A stretch of 64,000 bases of DNA from Mercurialis annua (GCF_937616625.2 NC_065574.1:30630501-30694500); one strand, 5' to 3'. Shown: positions 24,444 to 38,566, counted from the first letter of the stretch. Numbers and translations: made by a program. The notes: generated by a model not told the origin, from the sequence alone.

Positions 24444-27400
24444 GCTAAAAAGGTGAAACGATTGGATCTGTTTTGTAATGTTTGTAAACGTTTGGCTTAA
24501 ATCGCTAAAAAGGTGAAACATTTGGATTTGTTTCGTAACATTAGTAACCGTTTGGCTTAAATCGATAAAAAAGGGAAACGTTTGGATTTGTTTCGTAACG
24601 TTTGAAATATTTGGGTTGGTTTCGTAACGTTGGAAATGGTTGGCTTGGTTTCTGAACGTTTTAACGTTTGTCTTAAATCGCTAAAAAGGGGAAACTTTTG
24701 GATTTGTTTCGTAACTTTTGTAAACGTTTGGATTGAATCGCTAAAAAGATAAAACGTTTGGATTTGTTTCGTAACGTTTAAAATGTTTGGATTGGTTTCA
24801 TAACGTTTTATATGTTTGGCTTAAATTGCTAAAAAGAGGAAACGTTTGGATTTGTTTCGTAACATTTGTAAACGTTTGGCTTGAATCGCTAAAAAGGGGA
24901 AACATTTGGATTTGTTTCGTAACGTTTTAGACGTTTGGCTTAAATCGCTAAAAAGGTGAAACGTTTGGATTTGTTTTGTAACGTTTGTAAACATTTGGCT
25001 TAAATAGCTAAAAAGGTGAAACGTTTGGCTTAAATCGCTAAAATGGTGAAATGTTAGGATTTGTTTCATAGCATTTTAAACGTTTGGATTTGTTTCGTAG
25101 CATTTTAAACGTTTGGATTTGTTTCGTTATAATTTAAAAGTTTGGCGTAAATCGTGAAAAAGGGGAAACGTTAGGATTTGTTTCGTAACGTTTCAAACGT
25201 TTAGCTTAAATCGCTAAAAACGTGAAACATTGGGATTTATTTCATAATGTTTTAAACGTTTATCTTAAATCACTGAAAAGGTGAAATGTTAGCATTTGTT
25301 TCGTAACGTTTTAAGCGTTTTTGCTTGAATTTCTAAAAAGGTGAATCCTTAGGATTTGTTTCGTAACGTTATAAACGTTTGGATTGGTTTCCTAACATTT
25401 AGTTTAAATCGCTAAAAAGGTGAAACATTTGGATTTGTTTTGTAATATTAGTAAACGTTTAACTTAAACCACTAAAAAGGCAAAACGTTTGGATTTGTTT
25501 CTTAATGCCATAAACGTTTGAATTGGTTTCGTACCATTTTTAACGTCTGGTTTAAATTGCTAAAAAGGTGAAACGTTAGGATTTGTTACGTAATGTTTTA
25601 AACATTTGGATTTGTTTCGTAACGTTTTCAACGTTTGGCTTAAATCGCTGAAATAGGTGAAACATTTGGATTTGTTTTCTAACATTTAAAACATTTGGAC
25701 TTGTTTGGTAACGTTTTTAACGTTTGGCTTAAATTGCTAAAAAGGTGAAATGTTTGGATTTGTTTCGTAACGTTTTAAACATTTCGATTTGTTTTGTAAC
25801 ATTTTAAATGTTTGGCTTAAATTGCTAAAATGGTGAAACCTTAGGATTTGTTTCGTAACGTTTTAAACGTTTGGCTTAAATCGCAAAAAAGGTGAAACGT
25901 TAGGATTTGTTACGTAACATTTTAAATATTTGGATTTGTTTCATATAGTTTTAAACGTTTGGCTTAAATAGCTAAAAATGTGACACGTTTGGATTTGTTC
26001 AGTAACGTTTTAATGTCTACCTTAAATCACTAAAAGGTGAAACTTTAGTTAGTTTCGTAATGTTTTAAACGATTGAATTTGTTTCGTAATGTTTTAAACG
26101 TTTGGATTTGTTTCGTAACGTTTTAAACGTTTGGCTTAAATTGCTAAAAAGGTGACACGTTTGGATTTGTTTCCTAACGTTTAAAACGTTTAGCTTAAAC
26201 TGCTAATAAGGTGAAACGTTTGAATTTGTTTCGTAACGTTTAAACGTTTGGATTGGTTTCGTTACATTTTAAACCTTCTACTTAATTCGTTAAAAAGATG
26301 AAACGTGTGGATTTGTTTCATAACTTTTGCAAACTTTTGGCTTATATCGTTAAAACGGTGAAACGTTTGGATTTGTTTCGTAACGTTTTGAACGTTTGGA
26401 TTGGTTTCGCTAAAAAGGTGATTCATTAGGATTTGTTTCGTAATGTTTTAAACATTTGGCTTCATTCGCTAAAAAGGGGAACCGTTAGGATTTGTTTCGT
26501 AACATTTTAAACGTGTGGCTTAAATCGCTAAAAAGGTGAAACGTTTGGTTTGTTTTGTACTGTTTGTAAACGTACGGTTTAAATCGCTAAAAAGGCGAAA
26601 CGTTTGGATTTGTTTCTTAACATTTGTAAACGTTTTGCTTAAATTGCTAAAAAGGTGAAACACTTTGATTTGTTTCGTAATGTTTGGCTTAAATTACTAA
26701 AAAGATGAAACGCTTGGATTTGTTTCGTAACGATTGTAAGCGTTTGGTTTTGTTTCGAAACGTTTGGATTTGTTTCGTAATGTTTATAAACGTTTGGCTT
26801 AAATCGCTAAAAAAGTGAAACGTTTGGATTTCTTTGGTAACGTTTGTAAACGTTTGTTTTAAATCGCTAAAAAGGTGAAATGTTTGGATTTGTTTCGTAA
26901 CGTTTGTAAATGTTTTGCTTAAATTGCTAGAAAGGGTTTCGTATGGTTTAAAGAGTTTGGATTAGTTTGAAAACGTTTGAAAACGTTTGGCTTAAATCGC
27001 TAAAAAGGTGAAACATTTGAATTGGTTTCGTAACGTTTGTAAATTTTTGGCTTAAATCGCAAAAAAGGTGAAACATTTGGATTTGTTTCGTAACGTTTGT
27101 AAACGTTTGTCTTAAATCGCTAAAAAGGTGAAATATTTGGATTTGTTTTGTAACGTTTGTAAACGTTTGGCTTAAATCGCTAAAAAGGGAAATCGTTTGG
27201 ATTTGTTTCGTAACGTTTGTAAACGTTTGGCTTAAATATCTAACAAAGTTAAACGCTTGGATTTTTTTCGTAACGTTTGTAAACGTTTTGCTTAATTTGC
27301 TAAAACGGTGAAACGTTTGGATTTGTTTCGTAACATTTTAAATGTTTGGCGTAAATCGCTAAAAAGGTGAAATTTTTTGTTTTGTTTCGTAACGTTTTAA

Positions 27401-30400
27401 ACGTTTGGTTTTGTTTCGTAACGTTAGTAAACGTTTGGCTTAAATCGTTAAAAAGGTGAAACGTTTGGATTTGTTTCGTAACATTTGGCTTAAATTGCTA
27501 AAAAGGTGAAACGTTTGGATTTGTTTCGTAACGTTTGTAAACTTTTGGCTTAAATCACTAATAAGGTGAAACGGTTGGATTAAATCGATGAAATGTGGAA
27601 ACGTTTGGATTTGTTTCGTAACGTTTGCAAACGTTTGGCTTAAATCGCTAAAATGGGGAAACGTTTGGATTTGTTTCGCAACGTTTATAAATATTTGGAT
27701 TTGTTTCGTAACGTTTGTAAACGTTTAGATTCATTTCTTAATGTTGGTAAACGTTTGGCTTCAATCGCTAAAAAGGGCAAACGTTTGGATTTATTTCATA
27801 CCATTTGTAAACGTTTAACTTAAATTGCTAAAAATGTGAAAAGTTTGTTTTTGTTCCGTAATGTTTGTAAACTTTTGGATTCGTTTCGTAACGTTTGTAA
27901 AAGTTTGGCTTAAATCACTAAAATGGAAAAAAGTTTGGATTTGTTCCGTAACTTTTGTAAACGTTTGGATTTGTTTCGTAATGTTTGTAAACGTTTGGGT
28001 TTGTTTCGTAACGTTTATAAACATTTGGCTTAAATCGCTAAAATGGGAAAACATTTGGATTTGTTTCGTAACGTTTGACTTCAATTGCTAAAAAGGTGAA
28101 ACGTTTGGATTTGTTTCGTAACGTTTGTATTCGTTTGGCTTAAATTACTAATAATATGAAACGTTTGTTTTTGTTCTGTATTGTTTGTATACGTTTGGTT
28201 TTATTTCGTAATGTTTTAAGGATTTGGCATAAATTGCTAAAAATTCGAAACGTTTGGATTTGTATTGTAACGTTTGTAAACGTTTGGCTTTAATTGCTAA
28301 AAAGGTGAAACTCTTGAATTTATTTCGTAACTTTTGTAAACGTTTGGCTTAAATCGCTAAAAAGGTGAAACGTTTGGGTTTATTTCGTAACGTTTGTAAA
28401 CGTTTGGCTTAAATCGCTAAAAATGTGAAACGTTTGGTTTCGTTCCGTAACGTTTGTAAACTTTTGGCTTAAATTGCTAAAAATATGAAACGTTGGATAT
28501 GTTTCTTAACGTTTTAAACGTTTGGTTTTGTTTCTTAATGTTTTTAAATGTTTGGCTTTAATCGTTAAAAAGGTGAAACGTTTGGATTTGTTTTGTAACA
28601 TTTGTAAACGTTTGGCTTAAATCGCTAAAAAGGGGAAACATTTGAATTTATTTCGTAGAGTTGACAACGTTTGGCTTAAATCGATAAAAAGGTGAAACGT
28701 TTGGATTTGTTTGGTACCGTTTGTAAACGTTTCGCATAAATCGCTAAAATGGGGAAACGTTTTGATTTGTTTCGTACCGTTTGTAAATGTTTGGCTTCAA
28801 TCGCTAAAAAGGTGAAACGTTTCGATTTGTTTCGTAACGTTTGTAAATGTTTGACTTAAATTGATAAAAAGGTAAAATGTTTGGATTTATTTCGTAACAT
28901 TTGTAAACGTTTGGCTTCAATCACTAAAAATTTGTAAACGTTTGGCTTAAATCACAATAAAGGTGATACATTTAGATTTGTTTCGTAATGTTTGTAAACG
29001 TTTCGCCTAAATTGCTAAAAAGGTGAAACGCTTAGATTTGTTTCTTAACGTTTGTAAATGTTTTTCTTTGTTTCATAACGTTTGTAAACATTTGGCTTCA
29101 ATCGCTAAAAAAGTGAAACATTTATATTTGTTTCGTAATGTTTGTAAACGTTTGGATTAAATTGCTAAAAAGGTTAAATCCTTGGATTTGTTTCGTAAAA
29201 TTTTTAAACGTTTGGCTTAAATTGCTAAAAATTTGAAACGCTTGGATTTGTTTCGTAATGTTTGTAAACGTTTGACTTAAATTGCTAAAAAGGGGAAACG
29301 TTTGGATTTGTTTCGTAACGTTTGTAAACGTTTGGCTTAAATTCCTAAAAAGGGTAAACGTTTGGATTCTTTTCATAACGTATAAAACGTTTGGCTTAAA
29401 TGGGAAACGTTTAGATTTGTTTCGTAACGGTTGTAAATGTTTGCCTTAATTTGCTAAAACGGTGAAATGCTTGGTTTTGTCTCCTAATGTTTGTAAACGT
29501 TTGGCTTTGTTTTGTAACGTTTGTAAACGTTTGGCTTAAATTTCTAAAAATGGGAAACGTTTGTATTTTATTTAGCAACGTTTTAAACGTTTGGTTTTGT
29601 TTCGTATCATTTGTAAAAGTTTCGCTTAAAAGGAGAAACGCTTGGATTTGTTTCGTAACGTTTATAAATGTTTGGCTTAAATCGCAAAAATGGGAAAATA
29701 CTAGGATTTGTTTTGTAATGTTTGTAAACGTTTGGCTTAAATCGCTAAAAACGTGAAACGTTTGGATTTATTTTGTAACGTTTATAAACGTGCGGCTTAA
29801 ATTGCTGAAAAGGTGAAACATTTGTTTTTCTTTCGTAAAGTTTGTAAATATTTGGTTTAAATTGCTAAAAAGGTGAAACTATTGGATTTGTTTCGTAGCA
29901 TTTGTAAACATTTGGCTTAAATTGCTAAAAAGGTGAAACGTTTGGATTTGTTTCATAATATTTGTAAACATTTTGGCTTAAATCGCTAAAAAGGTGAAAC
30001 GTTTTGGATATGTTTTGTAACCTTTGTAAACGTTCGGCTTAAATCGCTCAAAAGGTGAAACATTTGGTTTTGTTTCGTAAAGTTTGGTTTAAATTGCTAA
30101 TAAGGTTAAATGTTTGGATTTGTTTCGCAACGTTTGTAAATGTTTGGCTTAAATCGCTAAAAAGGGGAAACGTTTGGATTTTTTTGTAAGGTTTTAAACG
30201 TTAAGCTTAAATCGCGAAAATGGGGAAACATTTGGATTTATTTTGTAACCTTTGTAAACGTTCGGCTTAAATCGCTAAAAAGGTTAAACACTTGGTTTTG
30301 TTTCGTAACGTTTGTAAACGTTGGGTTTAAATTTCTAATAAGGTTAAAAGTTTGGATTTGTTTCGTAACGTTTGTAAACGTTTGTCTTAAATCGCTAAAA

Positions 30401-33400
30401 AGGTGAAACGTTTGTATTTGTTTTGTAACGTTTGTAAACGTTTGTCTTAAATCGCCAAAAAGGGAAATCGTTTGGATTAGTTTCGTAACGTTTGTAAACG
30501 TTTGGCTTAAATGTCTAACAAGGTGAAATGCTTGGATTTGTTTCGTAACGTTTGTAAACGTTTGGTTTAAATTTTCTAGAAAGGTGAAACGTTTGGATTT
30601 GTTTCGTAACGTTTTAAATGTTTGGCGTAAATCGCTAAAAAGGTGAAATTATTGGTTTTGTTTCGTAACGTTTTAAACGTTTGGTTTTGTTTCGTAACGT
30701 TAGTAAACATTTGGCCTAAATCGCTAAAAAGGTGAAACGTTTGGATTTGTTTCGTAACGTTTGTAAACGTTTGGCTTAAATTGCTAAAAAGGTGAAACGT
30801 TTGGATTTGTTTCGTAACGTTTGTAAACGTTTGGCTTAAATGTCTAACAAGGTGAAATGCTTGGATTTGTTTCGTAACGTTTGTAAACGTTTGGTTTAAA
30901 TTGCTAGAAAGGTGAAACGTTTGGATTTGTTTCGTAACGTTTTAAATGTTTGGCGTAAATCGCTAAAAAGGTGAAATTATTAGTTTTGTTTCGTAACGTT
31001 TTAAACGTTTGGTTTTGTTTCGTAACGTTAGTAAACGTTTGGCCTAAATCGCTAAAAAGGTGAAACGTTTGGATTTGTTTCGTAACGTTTGTAAACGTTT
31101 GGCTTAAATTGCTAAAAAGGTGAAACGTTTGGATTTGTTTCGTAACGTTTGTAAACGTTTGGCTTAAATCGCTAGAAAGGTGAAACGGTTGGCTTAAATC
31201 GATGAAATGGGGAAACGTTTAGATTTGTTTCGTAACGTTTGTAAACGTTTGGTTTTGTTTTATAACGTTTGTAAACGTTTTGCTTAAATCGCTAAAATGG
31301 GGAAACGTTTGGATTCGTTTCGTAACGTTTATAAACATTTGGATTTGTTTCGTAACGTTTGTAAACGTTTGGATTTATTTCTTAATATTTGTAAATGTTT
31401 GGCTTCAATCGCTAAAAAGGTCAAACGTTTGGATTTGTTTCATACCGTTTGTAAACGTTTAACATAAATTGCTAAAAATGTGAAAAGTTTGTTTTTGTTC
31501 CGTAATGTTTGTAAACTTTTGGATTCGTTTCGTAACGTTTGTAAGAGTTTGGCTTAAATAACTAAAATGGAAAAACATTTGGATTTGTTCCGTAATGTTT
31601 GTAAACGTTTGGATTTGTTTCGTAATGTTTGTAAACGTTTGGTTTTGTTTTGTAACGTTTATAATCATTTGGCTTAAATCGCTAAAATGGGAAAACATTT
31701 GGATTTGTTTCGTAACGTTTGGCTTCAATTGCTAAAAAGGTGAAACGTTTGGATTTGTTTCGTAACGTTTGTAATCGTTTGGCTTAAATTACTAATAATA
31801 TGAAACGTTTGTTTTTGTTCCGTATTGTTTGTAAACGTTTGGGTTTATTTCGTAATGTTTTAAGGATTTGGCATAAATTGCTAAAACGGCGAAACGTTTG
31901 GATTTGTTTTGTAACGTTTGTAGACGTTTGGATTTAATTGCTAAAAAGGTGAAACTCTTGAATTTGTTTCGTAATTTTTGTAAATGTTCGGCTTAAATCG
32001 CTAAAAAGGTGAAACGTTTGGATTTATTTCGTAACGTTTGCAAACGTTTGGCTTAAATCGCTAAAAATGGGAAATGTTTGGTTTTGTTCTGTAACGTTTG
32101 TAAACGTTTGGCTTAAATCGCTAAAAATATGAAACGTTTCGATTTGTTTTGTAACGTTTTAAACGTTTGGTTTTGTTTCTTAACGTTTGTAAATGTTTGG
32201 CTTTAATCGTTAAAAAGGTGAAACGTTGGGATTTGTTTTGTGACGTTTGTAAACGTTTGGCTTAAATAGCTAAAAAGGGGAAACATTTGAATTTTTTTCG
32301 TAGAGTTTGTAAAAGTTTGACTTAAATCGCTAAAAAGGGGAAACGTTTGGATTTGTTTGGTACCGTTTGTAAACGTTTGGCTTAAATCGGTAAAATGGGA
32401 AAACATTTTGATTTGATTCGTACCGTTTGTAAACGTTTGGCTTAAATCGCTAAAAAGGTGAAACATTTCGATTTGTTTCGTAAAGTTTGTAAATGTTTGG
32501 CTTAAATTGCTAAAAAGGTGAAACGTTTCGATTTGTTTCGTAACATTTGTAAACGTTTGGCTTCAATCACTAAAAGTTTGTAAACGTTTGGCTTAAATCA
32601 CAAAAAAGGTGAAACATTTAGATTTGTTTCGTAATGTTTGTAAACGTTTGGCTTAAATTGCGAAAAAGGTGAAACGCTTGGATTTGTTTCGTAACGTTTG
32701 TAAATGTTTTACTTTGTTTCGTAACGTTTGTAAACATTTGGCTTCAATCGCTAAAAAAGTGAAACGTTTAGATTTGTTTCGTAATGTTTGTAAACGTTTG
32801 ACTTAAATTGCTAAAAAAGTTAAGTCCTTGGGTTTGTTTCGTAAAATTTGTAAACGTTTGGCTTAAATTGCTAAAAAGTTGAAACGCTTGAATTTGTTTT
32901 GTAATGTTTGTAAACGTTTGGCTTAAATTGCTAAAAGGGGGAAACGTTTGGATTTGTTTCGTAACGTTTGTAAACGTTTGGCTTTGTTTATTAATGTTTG
33001 GAAACGTTTGGCTTAAATTGCTAAAAATGTGAAACGTTTGGATTTGTTTCGCAACGTTTTAAACGTTTGGTTTTGTTTCGTATCATTTGTAAAAGTTTCA
33101 CTTAAATCGCTAAAAAGGTGAAACGCTTGGATTGTTTCCGTAACGTTTGTAAACGTTTGTCTTAAATCCCAAAAATGTGAAAATGTTAGGATTTGTTCTG
33201 TAATGTTTGTAAACGTTTGGTTTAAATCGCTAAAAAGGTGAAATGTTTGGATTTATTTTGTAACGTTTGTAAACATGTGGCTTAAATTGCTGAAACGATG
33301 AAACATTTGTTTTCGTTTTGAAAAGTTTGTAAACGTTTGGTTTAAATTGCTAAAAAGGTGAAACGATTGGAATTGTTACTTAGCATTTGTAAACAATTAG

Positions 33401-35182
33401 CTTAATTCGCTAAAAAGGTAAAACGTTTGGATTTATTTCGTAATATTTGTAAACGTTTTGGCTTAAATTGCTAAAAAGGTGAAACGTTTGGATTTGTTTT
33501 GTAACCTTTGTAAACGTTCGGCTTAATTCGCTAAAAAGGTGAAACGTTTGGATTTGTTTCGTAACGTTTGGTTTAAATTCCTAATAAGGTTAAACGTTTG
33601 GATTTGTTTCGCGACGTTTGTAAACGTTTGGCTTAAATCTCTAAAAAGGGGAAACGTTTGGATTTATTTCGTAAGGTTTTAAACGTTTGGCTTAAATCGC
33701 GAAAATGAGGAAACATTTGGATTTATTTTGTACCCTTTGTAAACGTTCGGCTTAAATCACTAAAAAGGTGAAACATTTGGTTTTTTTTCGTAACGTTTGT
33801 AAACGTTTGGTTTAAATTGCTAATAAGGTTAAAAGTTTGGATTTGTTTCGTAACATTTGTAAACGTTTGGCTTAAATCACCAAAAAGCTGAAACATTTGG
33901 ATTTGTTTCGTAAAGTTTGTCAACGTTTGGCTTAAATCGCTAAAAAGGGGAAACGTTTGAATTTATTTCGTAGGATTTTAAAATGTTTGGCTTAAATCGC
34001 GAAAATAGGGAAACATTTGGATTTGTTCCGTAACGTTTGTCAACGTTTGACTTAAATCGCTAAAAAGGTGAAACATTTAGATTTGCTTCGTAACGTTTGT
34101 AAACGTTTCTCTTATATTTCTAAAAAGGTGAAACTCTTGGATTTGTTTCGTAACGTTTGTAAACGTTTGGCTTAAATCGCTAAAACGATGATTTTTTTTG
34201 ATTTGTTTCGTAATATTTGTAAATGTTTGGCTTCAATCGCAAAAAAGGGGAAACGTTTGGATTTGTTTCGTAATGTTTGTAAACGTTTGGCTTACATCGA
34301 TGATATGGGAAAAGTTTGGATTTGTTTCGTAACATTTATAAACGTTTGGCTTAAATCACCAAAAAGGTGAAACATTTGGATTTGTTTCGTAAAGTTTGTA
34401 AACGTTTGGCTTAAATCACTAAAATGGGGAAACGTTTGGATTTGTTTCAAAAAGTTTGTAAACATTTGGATTTGTTTCGTAACGTTTGTAAACGTTTCAT
34501 TTTGTTTCGTAACGTTTATAAACGTTTTGCTTAAATTGCTAAAATGGGGAAATGTTTGGATTTGTTTCTTAATGTTTGTAAACGTTTGGATTTGTTTCAT
34601 ACCGTTTGTAAACGTTTTACTTAAATTGCTAAAAATGTGAAAAGATTGTTTTTGTTCCGTAATGTTTGTAAACGTTTGTATTTGTTTCATAACGTTTGTT
34701 AACATTTGTAAACGTTTGGCTTAAATCGCTAAAAAGGTGAAACATTTGGATTTGTTTCGTAACTTTTGGAAACGTTTGGCTTAAATTACTAAAATTATAA
34801 AACATTTTTATTTAATTCGTAACATTTGTAAACGTTTGGATTTGTATCATAATGTTTGTAAACGTTTGGTTTTATTTCGTAACATTTATAAACGTTTGGC
34901 TTAAATCGCTAAAATGGGAGACCACTTGGATTTGTTTCGTAACGTTTTGCTTCAATCGCTACAATGGGAAAACATTTGGATTTTTTGTCATAACGTTTGG
35001 CTTGAATCGCTAAAAAGGTGAAACATTTGGATTTGTTTCGCAACGTTTGTAAACGTTTGGCTTAAATTGCTAATAATGTAAATCGTTTGTTTTTGTTCCG
35101 TATTGTTTGTAAATGTTTGGATTTATTTCGTAACGTTTTAAAGATTTGGCATAAATCGCTAAAAAGGTGAAACGTTTGGATT
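24444..35182 (-). repeat. 60-bp satellite array, - orientation (segment 4, left part)
   Basis: The satellite resumes at GCTAAAAAGGTGAAACG. From 24444 to about 26.6 kb it keeps the CGTTTTAAACG, GTTAGGATTTG and half-unit variants of the previous segment. From about 26.6 kb it changes to the canonical CGTTTGTAAACG 60-bp form. From about 27.3 kb a longer-range repeat of about 3.3-3.65 kb is visible: a short spacer unit CACTAAAA(A/G)TTTGTAAACG occurs at about 28930, 32576 and 35904, and a TATTGTTTGTA(T/A)ACG...GGCATAAAT block occurs near 28170, 31815 and 35100. No gene was seen. Confidence 0.96.
30481..31138 (-). repeat. 329-bp tandem duplication in array
   Basis: Two adjacent near-identical copies (about 30481-30809 and 30810-31138), each with the markers ATGTCTAACAAGGTGAAATGC, CTAGAAAGG, GGCGTAAATCGC, GAAATTATT and a short ACGTTAGTAAAC unit. 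The marker ATGTCTAAC occurs at 30511 and 30840, giving the 329-bp period. The length is not a multiple of 60 because half units are included. Confidence 0.88.
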
Positions 35183-35250
35183 AACCCTCTCAACAACTAA
35201 GAGATCCGTTCGAGGAACACGGGGACTAGTTGAAGTAAAGAGCCCCCCAT
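35183..35250 (+). pseudogene. psbN: Plastid DNA insert: 3' end of psbN
   Basis: A 68-bp stretch with no resemblance to the satellite. Read forward, codons from 35185 give PSQQLRDPFEEHGD followed by TAG at 35227-35229. This is the C-terminus of PsbN, the small plastid-encoded protein needed for photosystem II assembly. The 20 or so bases after the stop (TTGAAGTAAAGAGCC) resemble the sequence that follows psbN in plastid genomes. Only about a third of the gene is present and it lacks any start. The satellite monomer breaks after TTTGGATT and resumes at ATACGTTTGGC, so about 20 bp of satellite was lost. It is a nuclear plastid-DNA insertion. Recognition rests on my knowledge of PsbN. Confidence 0.92.
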
Positions 35251-38200
35251 ATACGTTTGGCTTAAATTATTAAATAGGTGAAACTCTTGGATCTGTTTCG
35301 TAACTTTTGTAAACGCTTGGTTTAAATCGCTAAAAAGGTGAAACACATGGATTTTTTTCGTAACGTTTGTAAACGTTTGGCTTAAATCGCTAAAAATGTG
35401 AAACATTTGGTTTTGTTCCGTAACATTAGTAAACGTTTGATTTAAATCGCTAAAGATCTGAAACGTTTGGATTTGATTCGAAACATTTTTAACGTTTGTT
35501 TTTGTTTCTTAACGATTGTAAACGTTTGGCTTAAATCGTTAAAAAGGTGAAACGTTTGGATTTGTTTCGTAACGTTTGTAAACGTTAGGCTTAAATCGCT
35601 AAAATGGGGAACGTTTGAATTTGTTTCATAAAGTTTGTAAACGTTTGGCTTAAATCGCTAAAAAGGTGAAACGTTTGGATTTGTTTCGTAGCGTTTGTAA
35701 ACGTTTGGCTTAAATCGCAAAAATGGATATACGTTTGGATTTGTTTTGTACCGTTTGTAGACGTTTGGCTTAAATCGATAAAAAGGTGACATGTTTGGAT
35801 TTGTTTCGTAACGTTTGTAAACGTTTTGCTTAAATTGCTAAAAAGGTGAAACGTTTGGATTTGTTCCGTAACGTTTATAAACGTTTGGCTTCAATCACTA
35901 AAAATTTGTAAACGTTTGGCTTAAATCACAAAAAAGGTGAAACGCTTGGATTTGTTTCGAAACGTTTGTAAACGTTTTTCTTTGTTTCGTAACGTTCGGC
36001 TTCAATTGCTAAAAAATTGAAACGTTTGGATTTGTTTCGTAATGTTTGTAAACGTTTGGCTTAATTTGCTAAAAAGGTGAAACACTTGGATTTGTTTTGT
36101 AATTGTAAACGTTTTGCTTAATTTGCTAAAAAGTTGAAACGCTTGGATTTGTTTCGTAATATTTGTGAACGTTTGGCTTAAATTGCTAAAAAGGTGAAAA
36201 GTTTGGATTTGTTTCGTAACGTTTGTAAACGTTTGGCTTAAATTTCTAAAAAGGGGAAACTTTTTGATTTTTTTCGTAACATTATAAACGTTTGACTTAA
36301 ATCGCTAAAATGGGGAAACATTTGGATTTGTTTTGTAACGTTTGTAAACGTCTGGCTTAATTTGATAAAAGGTGAAACGCTCTTATTTGTTTCGTAACGT
36401 TTTAAACGTTTGGATTTGTTTCGTAACGTTTGTAAACGTTTGACTTAAATCACAAAAATGGGAAAATGTTTGGATTTGTTACGTAACGTTTGCAAACGAT
36501 TGGCTTAAATTGGAAAAACATGAAACGTTTGGATTTGTTTTGTAATGTTTGTTAACGTTTGCCTTACATTGCTAAAAAGGTGAAACTCTTGGATTTGTTC
36601 ATAACGTTTTAAACGTTTGGCTTAAATCGCTAAAAAGGTGAAACGTTTCTTTTTGTTCCGTAACGTTTTAAACGTTTTGATTTGTTCATAACGTATTAAA
36701 CATTTGGCTTATATCGCTAAAAAGGTGAAACGTTTGGATTTGTTTAGAAACGTTTTAAACGTTTGGATGTGTTTTGTAGCGTTTGTAAATATTTGTCTTA
36801 AATCGCTAAAATGGTGAAACGTTTGGTTTTGTTTCATAACGTTTGTAAGCGTTTGGCTTAAATTGCTAAAAAGGGGAAACGTTTGGCTTAAATCGCTAAA
36901 AAGGAGAAACGTTTGGATTTGTTTTGTAAGGTTTGTAAACGTTTGGCCTAAGTCGCTAAAAAGGCGAAACGTTTGGATTTTTTTCGCAACGTTTTAAATG
37001 TTTTGATTTGTTTTGTAATGTTTGTAAACGTTTGGCTTATATCGCTAAAAGGGTGAAACGTTTGGATTTGTTTCGTAGCATTTAGAAACGTTTGGCTTAA
37101 ATTGCTAAAAAAGTTGAAACGTTTGGATTTATATCGTAACGTTTGTAAACGTTTGGCTTAAATCCTTAAAAATGTGAAACGTTTGGTTTTTTTTCATAAT
37201 GTTTGTAAAAGTTTGGCTTCAATCGCTAAATAGGTGAAATGTTTGGATTTGTTTCGCAACGTTTGTAAATGTTTGTCTTAAATTGCTAAAAAGGTGAGAC
37301 GTTTGGACTTTTTACGTAACGTTTGAAAATGTTTGGCTTAAATCGCTAAATAGGGGAAACGTTTGGAATTGATTTGTAATGTTTGTAAACATTTGGCTTA
37401 AATTGCTAAAAAGGAGAAATGTTTGGATTTGTTTTGCAAGGTTTGTAAACGTTTGGCCTAAGTCGCTAAAAAGGCGAAACGTTTGGATTTTTTTCGCAAC
37501 GTTTTAAATGTTTTGATTTGTTTTGTAATGTTTGTAAACGTTTGGCTTATATCGCTAAAAGGTTGAAACGTTTGGATTTGTTTCGTAACATTTAGAAACG
37601 TTTGGCTTAAATTGCTAAAAAAGTTGAAACGTTTGGATTTATATCGTAACGTTTGTAAACGTTTGGCTTAAATCCTTAAAAATGTAAAACGTTTGGTTTT
37701 TTTTCATAATGTTTGTAAACGTTTGGCTTCAATCGCTAAATAGGTGAAACGTTTGGATTTGTTTCGCAACGTTTGTAAATGTTTGTCTTAAATTGCTAAG
37801 AAGGTTAGACGTTTGGACTTTTTACGTAACGTTTGAAAACGTTTGGCTTAAATCGCTAAATAGGGGAAACGTTTGGATTTGATTTGTAATGTTTATAAAT
37901 GTTTGGCTTAAATCGCTAAAAAGGTGTAACGTTTGGATTTCTTTCGCAACGTTTGTAAACGTTTGGCTTAATTGCTAAAAAGGGGAAACGTTTGGATTTG
38001 TTTCGTAGCGTTTGTAAATGTTTGGCTTAAATCTCTAAAAAGGTAAAACGCTTAGATTTGTTTCGTACCTTTTGTAAATGTTTGGCTTAAATTGCTAAAA
38101 ACGTGAAACGTTTGGATTTGTTTCGTATCGTTTGTAAACGTTTGGCTTAAATCGCTTAAAAGGTGAAACATTTGAATTTATTTCGTAATGTTTTAAACGT

Positions 38201-38566
38201 TTGGATTAAATTGCTAAAAAGGTGAAACGTTTCGATTTGTTCTTTAACGTTTGTAAAAGTTTGGCTTAAATTGCTAAAAAGGTGACACGATTGGATTTGT
38301 TTCGAAATGTTTGTAAACGTTTGGCTTAAATCAGTAAAAAGGTGAAACATTTGGTTTTGTTTTGTAACGTTTGGCTTAATTGCTAAAAATGTAAAACGTT
38401 TGGTTTTGTTTCGTAACGTTTTATACTTTTGGCTTAAATCGCTAAAAAGGAAAAACGTTTGGATTTGTTTCGTAAAGTTTGTAAATGTTTGGCTTAAATT
38501 GCTTAAAAGGTGAAACGCTTCGATTTGTTTCGTTGCATTTGTAAACATTTGGCTTAAATTGCTAAG
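35251..38566 (-). repeat. 60-bp satellite array, - orientation (segment 4, middle part)
   Basis: Canonical 60-bp monomers continue after the psbN insert, with frequent shortened units lacking 15-31 bp (around 36380-36440, 36600-36790). It contains the third occurrence of the ATTTGTAAACG spacer landmark (35904) and a 510-bp tandem duplication. It ends at TTGCTAA, where the rRNA insert begins. No gene was seen. Confidence 0.96.
36881..37900 (-). repeat. 510-bp tandem duplication in array
   Basis: Two adjacent copies of about 510 bp (about 36881-37390 and 37391-37900) share an unusual series of variants: GTAAGG/GCAAGG then TTTGGCCTAAGTCGC, a short TTTTAAATGTTTTGATTTG unit, ATCCTTAAAAATGT, TTGGACTTTTTACG and AAATAGGGGAAACG. 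The marker AAGGTTTGTAAACG is at 36928 and 37438, fixing the period. Few differences between copies are visible. Confidence 0.9.
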
